DNA from: Morinoia aosen
Lineage: Eukaryota; Arthropoda; Malacostraca; Amphipoda; Talitridae
NCBI GenBank assembly: GCA_030386875.1
Contig: CM059564.1
Span: 69,025,436-69,089,435 of the forward strand
DNA length: 64,000 bases
Reading direction: 5' to 3'
Part shown: positions 35,593 through 49,714 of the stretch, piece after piece
Layout: each line of letters starts with the position of its first letter
How positions within the stretch are numbered: position 1 is the first letter of the stretch
Made by a program: the position numbers and the translations under genes
The notes under the pieces: model-generated
The model's input: only the letters and a program-made list of their open reading frames with translations
Databases searched by the model: none
Told to the model about the DNA's origin: nothing

Positions 35593-36805
35593 TGGTTGTA
35601 CTTCATATAATATATTCAGATGTATCCATCATTCTTCACCTTTGGTAAAGTAAAATTATCTTATCTATGTACTAGTTTTTACTTCAGACTAGATAAACTA
35701 GCCAGCCAATGAAGTCGCGTTTCCTTGTGTTAGATTCATCTTTTCATGACGTATCACTGCTATTTACCACAACACTGAAGCACATACTAGTAAATGAAGT
35801 CTATTCTAATATTTCACCTGTAAGTCTTTGTTCTTAATTTTCTCTGTTATTTGTAAATTTTTCTCTTTGTATTTAGTTCTCCTACTTAACAACCCGTTTA
35901 TCGTTGTTATATCTTGAAAATTTGTGAAATGCGTGTCGTGTCTTTCTTCAAAAATTTGCAAACAGAGAATGGATGTTTGTGTTTCCGCCAGCTTTGTTAG
36001 GGAAGAGACTGCGACCACGTCTAATGAATAATTTCCAGATGTTTGTGTTAACATTTTCCAGGTGCTTGTGTAAATACTTACCTGGTGCATTTTTGCTGGT
36101 AATATTTTCAGTTCTTGCTTATGTCATATCCGAAGAAATGTGATGGGCGTGCATGTAGAGCACAGAGGAGGTAATGTAGATGGAGTTATTCTGGCTATCT
36201 GGAGAATTTTCTTTGTTTCCGTAAACTTGCATGACCAGGCATGCCGCAGTATGACTGGAAACTCAGATGCTCCTCATGCTCCTGCCTGTGGGGTCTACAC
36301 AACGGCTGCAACGTAGCAATCCTGGTTCTGACTCTTGTTCTAGTGAGACTTTTGCCTCGTCTTTAGCCGTGCCAACTGCTGACTCTTGTTCTAACGAAGC
36401 TTCTAATTTGCTATAATAGCAGGACATTTTTTGTAGATACACAACTTGGAGTAATCTTGAATTTTGACTCGTGTAACTTTTTTACTTACGAAACTCGAAA
36501 TATTACTTTCTCATTGGTATGAATTGTTGAATAACAAAACTTAATAGTTACTTATTAATCGTTTATCTTGTATACTAACGAAACTGTAAATAATAATCAC
36601 CTGTAATGCACGCGTTTGACTTGCATAGAATATTAACGCGACTTGCTGTAATATTTACCTTCAATTCGTATAACTTGTGTACTAATAAACAAGAATCTAT
36701 ATGGACTTGTCTCTTGCATAGTAGGGACATTTTGGCTTGTAACGAAACTAACTTGCATAGCTGCGGCACGTCAATAACGCCAGCACTCGTGCCGCTGTCC
36801 TGCAG

Positions 36806-36880
36806 TTCCTGGGCGTGTGGCTCACTGTGCGCTATCGGAACCAGCGCGATCCCGTGGCCAACCCTTCTGCTTTCCTCTAA
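36806..36880 (+). CDS. Tetraspanin canonical last exon (TM4 end and C-terminal tail)
   Basis: This exon of 24 codons plus stop follows CCGCTGTCCTGCAG. It starts FLGVWLT, completing TM4 after FSFTE, and ends [17 protein letters not shown] and TAA. The ending is almost the canonical TSPAN13/31 C-terminus (YRNQKDP...NPSAFL in vertebrates), so this exon is clearly real although it is too short to stand out as a frame. The phase is 0, matching the donor of the exon at 31995-32159. The intron between them holds the 44-bp E-box array. It makes an isoform of about 207 residues plus the missing N-terminus. No clear AATAAA was identified close downstream. Confidence 0.93.
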   Translation, partial: FLGVWLTVRYRNQRDPVANPSAFL

Positions 36881-38477
36881 AGCGCTCCTGCTCCACGCCA
36901 TAGCCTTACACTCTCTCTCTGAGGGGTCTCTGTCTGCAACACTCTTCAGGGTCCTAATCTAACTCCCCTTTGTTCATACATCATACTCCTAATCAACGTT
37001 AATTAACTCGGTTGTCTGTCTACTCAATGTACGTGCTGCACACTCCACGTTCTTCAGGGATCCACTTTCTCTTTCCCGTAGTTTACTTTAGTTCTACTCT
37101 TTTAACAGAAGTTTTGCCTTCCTTTATTCCCTTGCTCTCATTGTTATCTCGCGCTCCCAATGGAGCGTGTTCTGATTTCGTGTGTTGAAATTTTGGTGCG
37201 TTTAAAGTAATTTTGGTCATGAATTGTGGTTTATCGTTGCCGTATTTTAGTTCCTTGTTTGATACTAGATATTGCTCTGAAGCGCCTTAATTTCAGTTCA
37301 CAAAGGTAAACTTTTCATTGTCTTCTCCTTAGCATTTTTTTAATTCTAGGACAGTTATGTACATACGGCAATTCGCGCTGACATCCATGCTCCTTCATTC
37401 AATCATGCTCTCTGAGTCAGTCTTGGGCTGTCATGAATGTAGCTCACTATTCCATTCACTCTCATCATCAATCGCGGTGGAATTTTTCTGGAACTGAAAT
37501 TGTGTGCGCAGCGAGCCCTAGTTCTCGTGGTGTGCGGCTTGTCAATTGTGGTGTAACTCGTATAATGCTCTCTACGAGTCGGCTCTCATTGAAGCAGTGG
37601 CGGGTCGAAGTTTGAAGCTTGTCACGTAGTGCAAATTTAGCTCCCCTGGGCCTAGTGTAGGTTGCAACTTGTTTATCCTCGTGTCTATCCATCGCTATAT
37701 TCTTATGATCTCAGTGCGTCGAGATACTGGGCATCCGTGGCTTTGCAGGAGCTAATTCCAGCCTATGGGTCATATTTCACCCATGTTTTATAATTTCTTC
37801 GGTATTGTCCTGTAACAGCGATAGGTTTGGCTCTGTCTCAAAACCAAATTTTATATTTGGCCTTTAACATTTCCATACGTAAAATGAAAATATGCCAAAG
37901 CATGCTTTCCTCTCTTGAATTAGCTTGAGGTTCGGGTGCCCAGAATATAGTTGCACTGTCTATGAAGATGTTCATGTAATTATTTTTAACTGCTGTTGAA
38001 CATTATCGTAGCTTCCTGGTTTCTTCATTTTGCCAGCTTGCTAGTAAAAGTAGCTGTATCAATTTTATTAGAGGCTTAACTTACGTCTTGCTGTTTTACC
38101 TTTCAGCACATATTACTTAAAGCTGTTTCCTTTATGTCATTCTTTTCCCGGTTCGCTTTGTTAGACTATCGCTTCCCTTATGTCAGCACTGGAATATTTC
38201 AACATGCCACTTCTAATGTTTGCTGCTGGTTGTAGCTCGTTTAGGCCACTCACTTGCTGGGTCTTTGATATCTGAGACGATGTTTTGATCAGGAGTAGTA
38301 GTCTCCTATCTATGAGTCTTGCCTCGCCGTAGTGCTCTTACGATGTTCGGCCGTTTTCGTTGAAAAATATCAAGAAGTTAGAGTTCGGCGCAGTTAACTT
38401 GTTTTGATAGAAAACTCGGGTGCAAAAAGTGCTGGTGTATCCTCGATTTAAAAATGTGTTGTCAAAACTGAGCCTCA

Positions 38478-38926
38478 TCAGGGGGAGACAACCATTGTAT
38501 TTGTGGGTATTAGCGTTCTCGGGGTTGGAGATACGAGCTCCCGATCTGGGGGTTTAGGCAGGCTTTCCTTTCGTTAAGTAGAATAGGTTTTTGTTTCTTT
38601 TCCAATTTTTCAACTTTTCAAAGCAGTTCAAGTTCATCACTTGTAAAATTGAGAAGAAATTCAACTCAGCTTTGCGGTCCATCAATTTTTGTTTCACTGC
38701 TGTCCTGTTTTTCAGCCCTTACTAATTTCTTCTTCAATTTTTATGTGATTTTATAATGCTGTTTCAAACACTTACTGTTTTTATGCGCAGGAGATCTAGT
38801 GTTGGAACACACCTTGTGCATATTCTATTCTCTTTACTCCATACTTGATGGTGCCTTCTTTTTTTTCCTCTCTTTGGGACACTTTTGTTGTGGTTAGAGA
38901 GGCTTAAACTAACTCCTCTAATCTGA
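38478..38926 (+). repeat. Dispersed repeat, copy 2 (older, longer form)
   Basis: This is a diverged copy. It keeps TCAGGGGGAGACAACCATTG, the tract CTGCTGTCCTGTTTTTCAG, ACACACCTTGTGCAT and GAGGCTTAAACTAACT, with a tail of TCTAATCTGAT. It contains about 100 bases more than the compact copies. Sense orientation to the tetraspanin. Confidence 0.85.
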
Positions 38927-41747
38927 TGTCGAAACTGAGATCCAGAGAAATTTACAGACTTTGAGGTTTCCTCTCTTGTGTCTGAAAACCTAACTTTTTT
39001 CCGTTGATATTGAGAGGTTCGTGTGTAGTTTGTTTAGTTATGCGCTTCTTGAGTTTTACCTGTTTTCCTATATTTAAATATTGGTCTCATTTTTTTAAGC
39101 AAGTGGCAAAGAGCAAACGCTTGTCAGGCTACTGGGTAAAAGCTCCAAGTTTCCCATTTATTTCAGATAGCTCTTTACAGCCATAGTGATCGCCTTCCTT
39201 TTAGTGTCTTTAGTGCAGGTTGAAGTCATTTTTTTATTGCGATGTACTCTTATTACTTCACTTTACGGAAACAGATCGTCGAAATTGAAAATGCGAATTT
39301 TATAACACCTTATTTGCTCATGGGGCATCTTTTTTGACATCCTGTCTAGAGTTTCGGTCATTTTCTTACTTCTAAGCAGTAGGGATGCAATGCTCTGCTT
39401 CATCTGTCTCTAGTACAGCCAGTCGGAGAATTAAAAGTGCGCTGTACATCGCACATCGACCTAGCGTCGTGTGATAGAAAAACAATGAGATCAAATATAT
39501 GAGTAAGTTTTTAGTATTTCTATGTGGCGACTTTTCGTTTTAATGTTATGCATCCATTTGACGTCTCTTTGTTGGTCTCAGAGCTTTTGATTTTAAAGTT
39601 CACCACTACTGACCATTTGAGTATATTTGTTTGACGAAGTTCTTGTGGGTCGTCTCAGTCGTGTTCATTCTATATTCTAAAGTAGTTGGAAGTATCTTTT
39701 TTATATATTTAATTCCTGTAAAGTGTGGCTGTAGTTCTGTTCGTAGTTTTAATATCACATATAAGTTGCGTTTTAATCATATCAATGCTATATGAACAAA
39801 TTCTTGCTAGTCGTGACAAGGCCTTTGATTAAGTCAGCTAGCTGTAAGCGATGTTTTGCGAATTTAGCTCAGTGTGCTGGTGGGCTTAAACGGAACAATA
39901 ATTTGTGTCGCTTCGACATTATTCAGTTCGTTAGGCTGGGTGACCTCGTAAAAAGTGGACGTTTTGCTTTAAAACGTAAATCTAACATTACAAACATTTG
40001 AGTTAAGAGTTGAAAAGAGCGATACACCCAATTTGTAAATGCTGTCATTTCCTTGAAAGAGGGGGTTCATTTTCTACAACGAAGCGTACTTTAATTGTTC
40101 TCATGGGAAATTATTTGAACGGTCTTTGATCTATGATAAAGTTGTAGGGGAAGGTAATTCATGGCGTGGAGTTTGTTCAATGCGTGTACCAGTTGCCTTC
40201 TAACGATGGGCTGCTGCTAAGCGTAGGGCTTTAGATACGGTGTGCACTTCGCGACCCTTGCTCTTGAGTTGAGCCGAGCGTTCTGAAGCTGGTCGAGGTA
40301 GTGTTGAGGTCCAGCGGCGTGGTTTGGCGCTTTCTGGGAGGTGTCGCAGTTACAGCATCCTTAATACACTGGTATACATTTTGTCGCAGGCTCATTTGTA
40401 TACGTCTAACAAGAGCCGTGAGCGTTCAAACTAGAGTGACTCGAGGCAGTGTTGCGGCAACCATAATGGATGAGCAAAGGGCAATACCACAGTTGATGAC
40501 TGCTAACTGCACTCTAACCGCTCTCAGACTGGATGAAGAGTTGCAAGGCACTCTTGTGTGGTGCCTCAAATTCGATTATAGCAAATAGGGAACTTTGTAT
40601 ACACGCTCTCAAATATGAACCTCAGTGGTGAGCCTCGTATACACGTGTCGCGCCTCACCACCAGAATGTCCCCCCAGCGTGAGCGGCGCTTTATTCTGAC
40701 ACCTAACAGGCCCCTTCAGTCGCTCCTGCGTACCTTGATTCTGAGTCGAAGTAGTGCCACATCGTCTTCTAACTCGATCGAAATCAAAATAGCGATTGTG
40801 GCTGATAATTTACTATGTCTACCTTATTATATATCTCTTGGGTTTATTTTATATTTATGATTCTGTTCTTACCTTTGAATCAGTATGAACATACGTTTAT
40901 TAAGTTGAAACGTGGTATCATATCGGGTTGTCACAGAATAAACACCGGAACTTTCTCGACATTCCTTTGTGTCCAAACGTGCCCTTGAAAAATGTCATCC
41001 TCTTTCTTGCCTGTCGGACATATATTTTCGTGTTCTCGCTCGTTTTTCTAGTGGTTTGAATTTATAAGAAAGAATGTGGTTCTACTCCTACCAACGTCAC
41101 TTCTGTGTTTCCTTTTGGCTAGTTAAAGTAATTCGTTTTTCGCTCCCAAGTGCTAGTGGCGTGCGCCATGCAAGGGCAATCTGTTGTTCGTTTATTGCTA
41201 CAGTGTCCAGATGATGCGGTATTTGGTATCTATATGGTGGTATTAAAATAGCTCGCTACATACATTCTGTATAGCGAGTCGCTTCTAATTTGATCAATGT
41301 CTATCTTTTAGAACACTGCTTTGAAGCAACGAACTGACTTTCCGCAAAGCACATTTCATTTCGGTGCCCGGCTTGATTAGAATTTTACTGTTAGGTCACA
41401 TAAACCTCCCCTGAAATCTAACTACAAATTCTAAGAATTATATAGAAAGTAGAGGATAATTGTTGTAACTGCTATTAATTGACTTTGTGGCATTGTAAAC
41501 TTTAGATACTGAACTCGACGCTGGATCTTGTGTCGCTTTTCAGTACATCGCATTCTTGTTTTTGATCAGTTGCTGACTTGGTGGTGTCCATCCTTCTTCT
41601 CTGGGCATTATTTCGTGCATTTCTAGTTGAATAGTTTTTTAGTACACTGGTCCAAACTGTTCTTTAAAATCTAAAACTTAGTATCGAAGAGGTTGCGTTC
41701 GGGGAGAAGTAGTACTTTTCAATCACTCTTTTCATTACCACTGGACT

Positions 41748-42025
41748 CGTTACCACTCATTACCACTCCCGGCCACATTGTCACTCATTACCACTCCCGG
41801 CCACATTACCACTCATTACCACTCCCGGCCACATTACCACTCATTACCACTCCCGGCCACATTACCACTCATTACCACTCCCGGCCACATTACCACTCAT
41901 TACCACTCCCGGCCACATTACCACTCATTACCACTCCCGGCCACATTACCACTCATTACCACTCCCGGCCACATTACCACTCATTACCACTCCCGGCCAC
42001 ATCACCGCTCATTACCACTGCCGGC
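41748..42025. repeat. 28-bp tandem array
   Basis: About nine units are built of CATTACCACT and CCCGGCCACATTACCACT. The copies are nearly identical, with sequence changes mainly at the two edges. A 143-codon frame through it is a by-product. It lies between the two tetraspanin last exons. Confidence 0.95.
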
Positions 42026-43678
42026 CTCGTCTCGATGAGACCTATGCCTAAAGCGAGTACCGTCGCACCTCCTGATGCTGTCGTGCGCCTCCGGACCGTC
42101 GTTGGACTGTCTTCTTTCCACTAACCAGTAACAGCTTTCAGTGGATGTATGAGGTAACCTTATCTCTAGCACGTTACTCCTGCTCGTTGTAATTGTTTTG
42201 GTTGGCGTTACTTCGTTTGACCCTGCTTCACTCACCCCAGCCCCTGTACGGTGCCCTGTTATGATTTTTTTCACCTGCGTGTGGGTCAGTTTTGTGACTT
42301 GTTTGGAAGTGAAGCTGATGAATCTCGATACTAGCACCCTTGTACCCTAATATAACTGTTTTAATTGCTTTGAGCGGTGCACGGTTAATGACGCATTCCG
42401 ACATTCTGGTTCAATTTTTTGGTGCAGAATATTTGCGTATCTAATACCTGCAGTTAGCGATGCGCTTATGACGTCCAAGAAAATTTTCTTCGTTGTACCA
42501 GTTAGACCGAGCGCTTGCTTCGGCTCCTCATTTTCCTGAACTCAGATTTCCCACCCGTGCCAGGGCTCCTATTGAAATGAGCGCTCTCCAAATTTACTCA
42601 TTGTAATTATTCTCACTGCTCAAGAGAGTCACAAGTAGGTTTAGTTTTAGGGTTTAATAAGTTTTGTTCTTGTTTATAATTTCTCCCTCTAAAATGACGC
42701 CTGTTCCATCAGATCGGCGTCCGCTAGCTCGAATGCTACCGTGCCGTTTCAATCTTCTATTCCTTTCATTCTTTTAAAAAAAAGTGCGCTGAACCGGATG
42801 GTCGTTCTGATCATTTACCAGGCTTTTTCTCATGAAATGAAAGTCTCCTAACCTCTTGCGGATGGTGGGATGCAGTTGTGTCTGCTCTGTCCATGTTAGA
42901 ATGTCATTTTTGAAATATTCTTGGAGAATGTTTCAGCATGCTACTGAAGCCAATTGCCAATATGCTCAGGAGTTGATAGACTTTGATTGTTTCACTTCTG
43001 ATTTCTTGCGCTCTCTGCTACCGATAAGTAGACTGGATACACGAACGTTTCATTAGCGGTTTATTTATTTTAACCTAATCTTTTTCTACTATCGAGCTGC
43101 TGTCAGACTAGACGTATCCTGATATAAATATCTCCCTGGCACAAATATTGAACCAATACCATTCACTTGGCTTACAACAGCTTTAAATTTAATGTAAATC
43201 ACTGCAGAATAATAATATTGGTAGACATGAAAGTTTCTGACCTTTCTCTTATTCCGTGGACCAGAAAGCATTAGTTTTCCACTGCTTGTGAGGTGAGACG
43301 AGCTCGGCACAATGAGACCTGCTTGATACTACGCAGACAATACAGCAATCTTGAGCAACTGGCGGTACATGCGTGCTGGGGTGCTAATTTGAGAACTCGT
43401 TGGCTTCATTTTCACCTTGCATGTTGTTTTTTGTGTCCCTCCCATGGTTTGTTTGCATGCCTCCATTTTTGTGCTTGTATTTATTGCTGCTTCGTTGTTG
43501 ATATTTTCCTTTTCTTCACGTAACACTGATGTACCAACCACTGCTGTAGATCTATCCACTTCCCGCATTTTAACTCATCCTGCTTCTATTTGCCCTTTAG
43601 TATTCGCTGTACACTTTTCTTTAATGGTTACCATGCCTTACAAATCATTATAATCATTGTCGCCTGTGGAATTGTTAA

Positions 43679-44148
43679 GGAGATCATCCGGGTTTGAGAC
43701 CTTTTTTCGTCCGATTCGTTTGAAAATTGGCCAGTATATGTCTTTGGTGAAAGTGAACCTTTTTTACTCCTGCCATTTTTTCGATTTAGGCCTTATTTTT
43801 TTTTTGACGAAAAATGTGTTTTTGGTATATTTTTCAAATTGGAACCCCTCCTTCAGTTTTGATGCTAGAACAAAAAGAAAGACAGTTTTAGAACCCTTGG
43901 AACATTTCTAACAAACGTTCGTTCTGTTTATTTTCCATTTCCCATTTGTTCTCTTTTTATATGGGGGTCAAAATTGGAAAAATTGAAATATTTTGGTCCT
44001 TTCATTCATTTTGGTCCTTCGGGAGGGGGGAAATTATTGTCGTAGCGCCAGAAAATTTTAGGAACGAATAGTCCACCAACTAAGGGTCCTTCTACAACAA
44101 AAACATGCAAAATGACCATGACATCGCAAGGGCCCCCGGATGATCTCC
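43679..44148. mobile_element. TTAA-flanked MITE with perfect 14-bp ends
   Basis: TTAA lies at 43675-43678 and 44149-44152. The ends read GGAGATCATCCGGG in both orientations without mismatch. It is 470 bp long with no coding frame of note. TTAA flanks suggest a piggyBac-type non-autonomous element. It is a different family from the 16-21 kb elements internally, but it shares TTAA targeting. Confidence 0.9.
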
Positions 44149-44261
44149 TTAATGTTCATGGTTAAACTGTATGTGTTTAGTACTTTTTACTATGCTATTT
44201 TTTGTGCTGCACGTAATACTGTTGAGATATCGTCTCTACTGTTTATTTTTTTTTTACCCCT

Positions 44262-44596
44262 CAGAATTAGCGCTCCCAGGGGGGAAATGTTAAGGCCCGA
44301 GCTGAGAGTTAGGCAAGCCTTCATGTTATTAAAATAAAAGGTTTTTTGCTATTTTAAGGACCACCTTTTTCGGTTCACTGCTGTCCTGTTTTTCAGAACC
44401 ATTTACTTTATTCTTAAACTTTTATCTTGTTTCATGAACTTCTTTCCCAATTTACTGTTTTTATGCCCCTTCTGCATAGATTCCGCATTCCCTAATATCC
44501 GTACTAAATGGTGCCTTCCTCCTTCCTCTCTTCGATACGCTCTTTTTTGTAGCGGTTAGGGAGGCTTAAACTAACATATACTCTAATCTTGTTCAT
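44262..44596 (+). repeat. Dispersed repeat, copy 3
   Basis: It lacks the leading hairpin and starts at CTCAGAATTAGCGCTCCC. It keeps AATAAAAGG, CTGCTGTCCTGTTTTTCAG and GATTCCGCATTCCCTAA, and ends CTTAAACTAACATATACTCT. Sense orientation to the tetraspanin. Confidence 0.9.
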
Positions 44597-44616
44597 TTTT
44601 TATTATTTCTCTTGTC

Positions 44617-44988
44617 ATGGGGATACCAATATTGCATCGATTTAAATAAGCACTCACTGGGGGAAAATGTGAGGTCACGAGCTGAGAGTTAGGTAGGTAT
44701 GCCTCTTTTTGATGAAAAAATGCTTTGTTTTGTTAAGGAACATCTATTTTCAACTCATTTCTGTCCTGCTTCTCAACACCTCTTGCTTTCTTCGTCAACT
44801 TTGATCTTGTTTCTTAACTTCCTTCTCAATTGACTCTTTCTATGCACAGGGGATGCTGTGCGGGAACACACCTCGGGCGTAGAGTCTGTTTCCTTTGTTC
44901 CATACTAAATGGCGCTTTCATCATTCCTCTCTTTGAACATCTTTGTTGTGGTAAGGGAGGCTGAAACTAACGTATCAATCAATCTGAT
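44617..44988 (+). repeat. Dispersed repeat, copy 4
   Basis: It follows copy 3 by about 20 bases in the same orientation and is more diverged. It keeps GATACCAATATTGCATC at the hairpin position, GAGCTGAGAGTTAGGTAGG, TTTCTGTCCTGCTTCTCA and a tail AACGTATCAATCAATCTGA. A further isolated tail fragment (CTAACTAATAATCTAATC) lies near 45060. Confidence 0.85.
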
Positions 44989-45668
44989 AATTTTTTATTT
45001 ATTTATTTCAACTAATGCATACGACTATCGTTTATTTCAACGGCTTGAAACACACCCTAACTAATAATCTAATCTAATCTTGAAACACACTGATGGAAAA
45101 ATAGTGTACATTTCCATCGTGACTAGTTTCTTCGCCCGAAATGCGATGCGAACGTTGTTGGATTACTGTATATACACAAATTAGAAAACAATTAAGCACA
45201 TATTGCTCTCAAGGGAACACTTCTCATCAAGATCACTAGAATTATAACAGATTTCTGGCACCTGACGTGTGAAGGATAGTTTAGTCTAAAATGTCACTGA
45301 TATCCATTTGTGTTAACTTATTGATTTTCCTGAACGCTGGAGCGGCGGCTGTCCTGCTATAAACTTATTCTAAAGGTTGCTGTGAAATATTTTACGACGC
45401 AATTGTTGTACTAATTGAACGGAGGATGAGAAAAGTTATTCACTTGAATATTTTGTTCACAAAGCTCTCTCAATTACAAGACTAGGACGAGGGGAATGAC
45501 GCGCACGATTTTTAAAATTGCATATCACAAACGACGTATTGAGCCTCGATCCATCTTCAGCCAGATTTTTGAAAGAATAATACCAATGATATAAAATGGG
45601 GATAATTTGAATAAGTTTTGCTTGAATCGCAGGTGTACAAAAAATGGCGGAAAATGCGTCGGTCAAGA

Positions 45669-45741
45669 GATACGATCGAGTAGTGAAGATACGACCGAGT
45701 AGTGAATACATCAGACATCAGATACGACCGAGTAGTGAATT
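45669..45741. repeat. Short repeat GATACGACCGAGTAGTGAA, three copies
   Basis: The copies are near 45670, 45690 and 45721, the first with one change. The function is unknown. Confidence 0.85.
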
Positions 45742-46391
45742 TTAAGAAAAAATTAATTAAAAATTTCGAACTATGCATCCCATGACAAATGTCATCCTAC
45801 CTGCCGACAATGTACAACAGATGAGCTCTTTGCATGCCGTTGATATTAGATTGAAACGTACATGTATAGACGGTTTCTAAAAATATGCTCATTTATAGTA
45901 TTGATTGAACCTACGATAGAAAAAGTAAAATCAGGAGTCAGCACAGTTGAACCTTATTGTAGTTATTCAGTTCTTATTCGTCAACACAGTTGAACCTTAT
46001 TGTAGAATGGAATGAGTGACAGTCACGTTCCAGTTCTAGTGACTGATTCCCGCGTGCTCGGCTCGTGACACTCGATGTGCGGTTCGGAGAATCGACGTAC
46101 GTCGATGCGCATCGTCCACCTCGGAATTCAAAGACGATATTAAAACAAATGCATATGGAAATGTCTTTGTACTGGAAAAAGAATCCAATTATTTGCATTA
46201 TTGCGAAAAAAATATTGCAAGCGATGCATAAGAGAGGAATAATGAAGTCAGAGGTAACTGTTCACCCTTTAGTTTTTGATTGCTGCCCGGACAATTGCAA
46301 CCATAAAATCCATTAATGTAGGACAGCATTTACAACAACAAAAAATTGTATGTTTTGCTTTGGAAATTTTTTGAGTAAATATAGACACCTC

Positions 46392-46740
46392 TCAGAGGGA
46401 TACAACTATTGTATCTATGGCAATAAGCACTCCCAGGAGGGAAATGTGAGGGTCCGAGCTGAGAGTTAGGTAGGCCTTCTTTTTGTTGAAATACAATGTT
46501 TTTGTTATGTTGAGGACCATTTTTTTCGATTCACTGCTGTCCTGTTTTTCAAAACCTAGTACTTTCTTCTTCGACTTTTTTCTTGTTTCACAATCTTCTT
46601 TCTTAACTTACTGTTTCTATGCCCTTTCTGCATAGATTCTGCGTTCCCTTAACTCCATTCTAAATGGTGCCTTTCTCCTCTTCGGATCGCCTTTGTGACG
46701 GATAGGGAGGCTTAAAGTAACTAATAATCTAATCTAATTT
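46392..46740 (+). repeat. Dispersed repeat, copy 5
   Basis: This is a full-length copy with TCAGAGG, the intact hairpin GATACAACTATTGTATC, CTGCTGTCCTGTTTTTCA and a tail of CTAATAATCTAATCTAAT. Sense orientation to the tetraspanin. Confidence 0.92.
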
Positions 46741-49229
46741 TAAGAAATTAACATTTTTATGCCGAATATTCAACATCAACCTTTCCATGTTTTTACTTAA
46801 ACTTATTAGTTGACGTGTTTTCATGCACATGAATTGCACATTCAAGTGAACTTCGTGAGAGGTAGAGAGGTGTTACATGCGACGTAGCGACTCTGACGTA
46901 GCAGTTGACGTCACGCTTCTGTCACGCCGTTCTTCTGACATCACGCTTGATATTTTGTTCTGAACACCGTACACTCTTGGTGGTCATCGCGTGTGTGTAT
47001 ATCATAGTACATATTAAATTTTTTTGTAGTGCGCTATAGCATTCTTCTATACAGCTTTTGAACTGAGTGGTCCAGCATCGGTGGTGTACTGCATGCTTTG
47101 TTTTTGTGCGTATCAGTTGTTTTATTTATACTACTAACTGAAACCATTTGCATTTTTAAGCCTTACTGGTCTTCGTACGCCAACTTACTGGCCTTCGTAT
47201 GCCAAATCGGCGTAGACTTGTGTGTTTTCTCATGATTGTAAACAGTGGTATGTTTTGATGTGGTATTACTCATTGTTGTAAAATATCCGTGACAGCTTAC
47301 AGCTTTCTGGATTGCCGTCTTGTGAAAACTTATATGTGGCTAATTTATATTTTTTGTAGTTTCAGTTCTTGAACAGCAGGTTCCCTATTGTTTGTCTCTG
47401 TACTAGTTTGTTCTATAACTTACCGTGAAGATGCATTAGACGTGGGAGTGTTAATTGAGGGGATATTACGTTGAAGAATGGGACGTGTTAGTTTTATGGA
47501 ATTTTATTATTAATGTAATAGCTTTGAGGTAAGTACCTTATTATTTTACCCCTCAATGTTCGAGTAATCCTGAGACTATCATTAATTATATTGTTCGTTT
47601 CAAAGCCATAGATTTACGTAACAAACACCCTAGTTATGTTATTGTTAATGTTCCAGTTCAAAAAGCGTTGAGACGAACTATTGCTGCATTTCATAAAATT
47701 CTTAGTTTCTCAGCATTACTTGACGATAATATTGAAAATCGATTACTTCAACCACAAGAATGAAAACTAATCAGTTACATGCTTGTGGCTCAGAGTAAAT
47801 TCAAAGGATTTTGAATCAGCTGTGAGGAATAGTTAGGTAGAAAGTTTCGATAACGTAAAACTGCTCGACTAAATCGTTCACTAAGCTCATGCAGTGCACT
47901 GAACTTGTGTTATCACAGTTCGTAAATGGGTCACTCCTTATCAAGGGGTCCAATACTCTCTACCCCACCACGTCGGATTTTCGTAAAATTTGGTACGCTT
48001 GTTGACACGTCGCCCAAATTAGCCGGAGAAAATTTTCAGCTCTAGCTGCTCCAGTTTCCAAGATACTCCAAACCAATTTATTACTCCGAACACCAGAACT
48101 GCGACTGGCAGTTCCACAGAGGCCTTTTTACATACATATTCCAGGCTTCTCCTCCCTATTGGAGGGTAGCCGACAGCAGGCCACACTCATTACTCTTAGT
48201 CACTTAGAGGCGAGAGAGGCCGAACTGGTCGCACCAGACGGCCAATTTTTAGTGGCTGAAATACCAGAGGCATTTTTAGTGGCTGAAAATAAGTTCGGGG
48301 TCACTTTTTTAGCGAAGTTCTCATAATTAAATCGGTTTCAACAGCGGCGGAGTAGATTTTCGACGAATAAAGATGTTCTATGCGAAAAATATCTTGAACC
48401 TGGGCTGCGTAGACGATCCAGAATATTTTCAGGTGATAAAGGCTCATCATAGCAGCACTGGCTGATGTTACGGGAATTTTTTGCAGTTCTTAAAGTTTCT
48501 GAAAATTTTGTAATCTTTTTCATAACTGATTACATTTTAAAACTAGTGGGAAAAATGACCCAGATTCAGTTAGTCGAAGCAATTATGAACTGGAAAAAGA
48601 CCCATCTAAATTCCTGTGTTAAATTCTCAGTTAGTCCGGTGTTAGAAGTGAAAACCTGAATACTGTATCTTGGAAATAGAAGCAGTTTCAGAACTGAAAC
48701 TTTTCTAATGCCCGTGTCAACTAGTCTGCAGAATTGCAGCGAAAATTCGAGAAAACACAGATTTGACTGATGTATAAAAACGTGAGCTCTGATGTTAAAT
48801 TGCTAGAACTTAAGGGTTATTAATTGAATTAATGTTCTGCGGTGTAACACGTGCACTTCTTCTCAAGCGTAGAAATCCCAGCTAAAAATTAGAAACTAAG
48901 TTAGTGTCATTTATTATCAGAGCTCGAGTTTTAGAGGCCCTGCTTGTATTCAATATTCTTCATTTAACAATGAATTACATTATAATTTTTTAATTTTTGA
49001 AAAATAACCATGCAAAGTTTTCTTCAAACCCAAGCTACCCTTTGAATCGGTAACGCTTACTGCATGAGTCAGTTGCTTTTTGGCTAAGTAGGCCTCATCT
49101 TTCATTCTTCATTTCTATGCCTTTCTCTCGAGGGAAACCGTGAGACAGGCCTGCATAAGATTCTTCGTCTGTTATTTTTTTTCCTACGTCACCTTTTCAT
49201 CGCTTGCACCATTTTTTACCAACGTTCCG

Positions 49230-49566
49230 TCAGGGAGAGGCAACTAATGTATCTATGGGAATTGGCGCCTTCTGGGGGAATATGTGAGGTCCCGAGTTAA
49301 GAGTTAAGTAGGCCTTCTTTTTATTGAAATGACATTTTTTTTTGTTTTGTTACGGACTATCTTTTTCGGTTCACTGCTGTCCTGTTTTTCAGCACCTTCT
49401 ATTTTGTTTCATGAACTTCTTTCTCAACTTACTGTTTCTATGTCCCTTCTGCATAGATTCCGCATTCCCTAATCTCCATACTAAATGGTGCATTCCTCCT
49501 TCCTCTCTTCGATACCCTCTTTTTTTTTTTAGCGGTAAGGGAGGCTTAAACTAACATATCTAATCT
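49230..49566 (+). repeat. Dispersed repeat, copy 6
   Basis: It starts TCAGGGAGAGGCAACTAATG and keeps CACTGCTGTCCTGTTTTTC, GATTCCGCATTCCCTAATC and GAGGCTTAAACTAACATATC. Sense orientation to the tetraspanin. Confidence 0.92.
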
Positions 49567-49714
49567 ACAGTATAATCTCTTCTTGCCAACGTTACATGCT
49601 GTACCTAACGAGACTAAGTTACATGCTGTACGCCTTTTGGTGCCATGTAAACTTGTCATTCGCTTGGATTCTCTGATTATCGACTAAGCGAGAACGGAGA
49701 TTAAACTTCGATTG

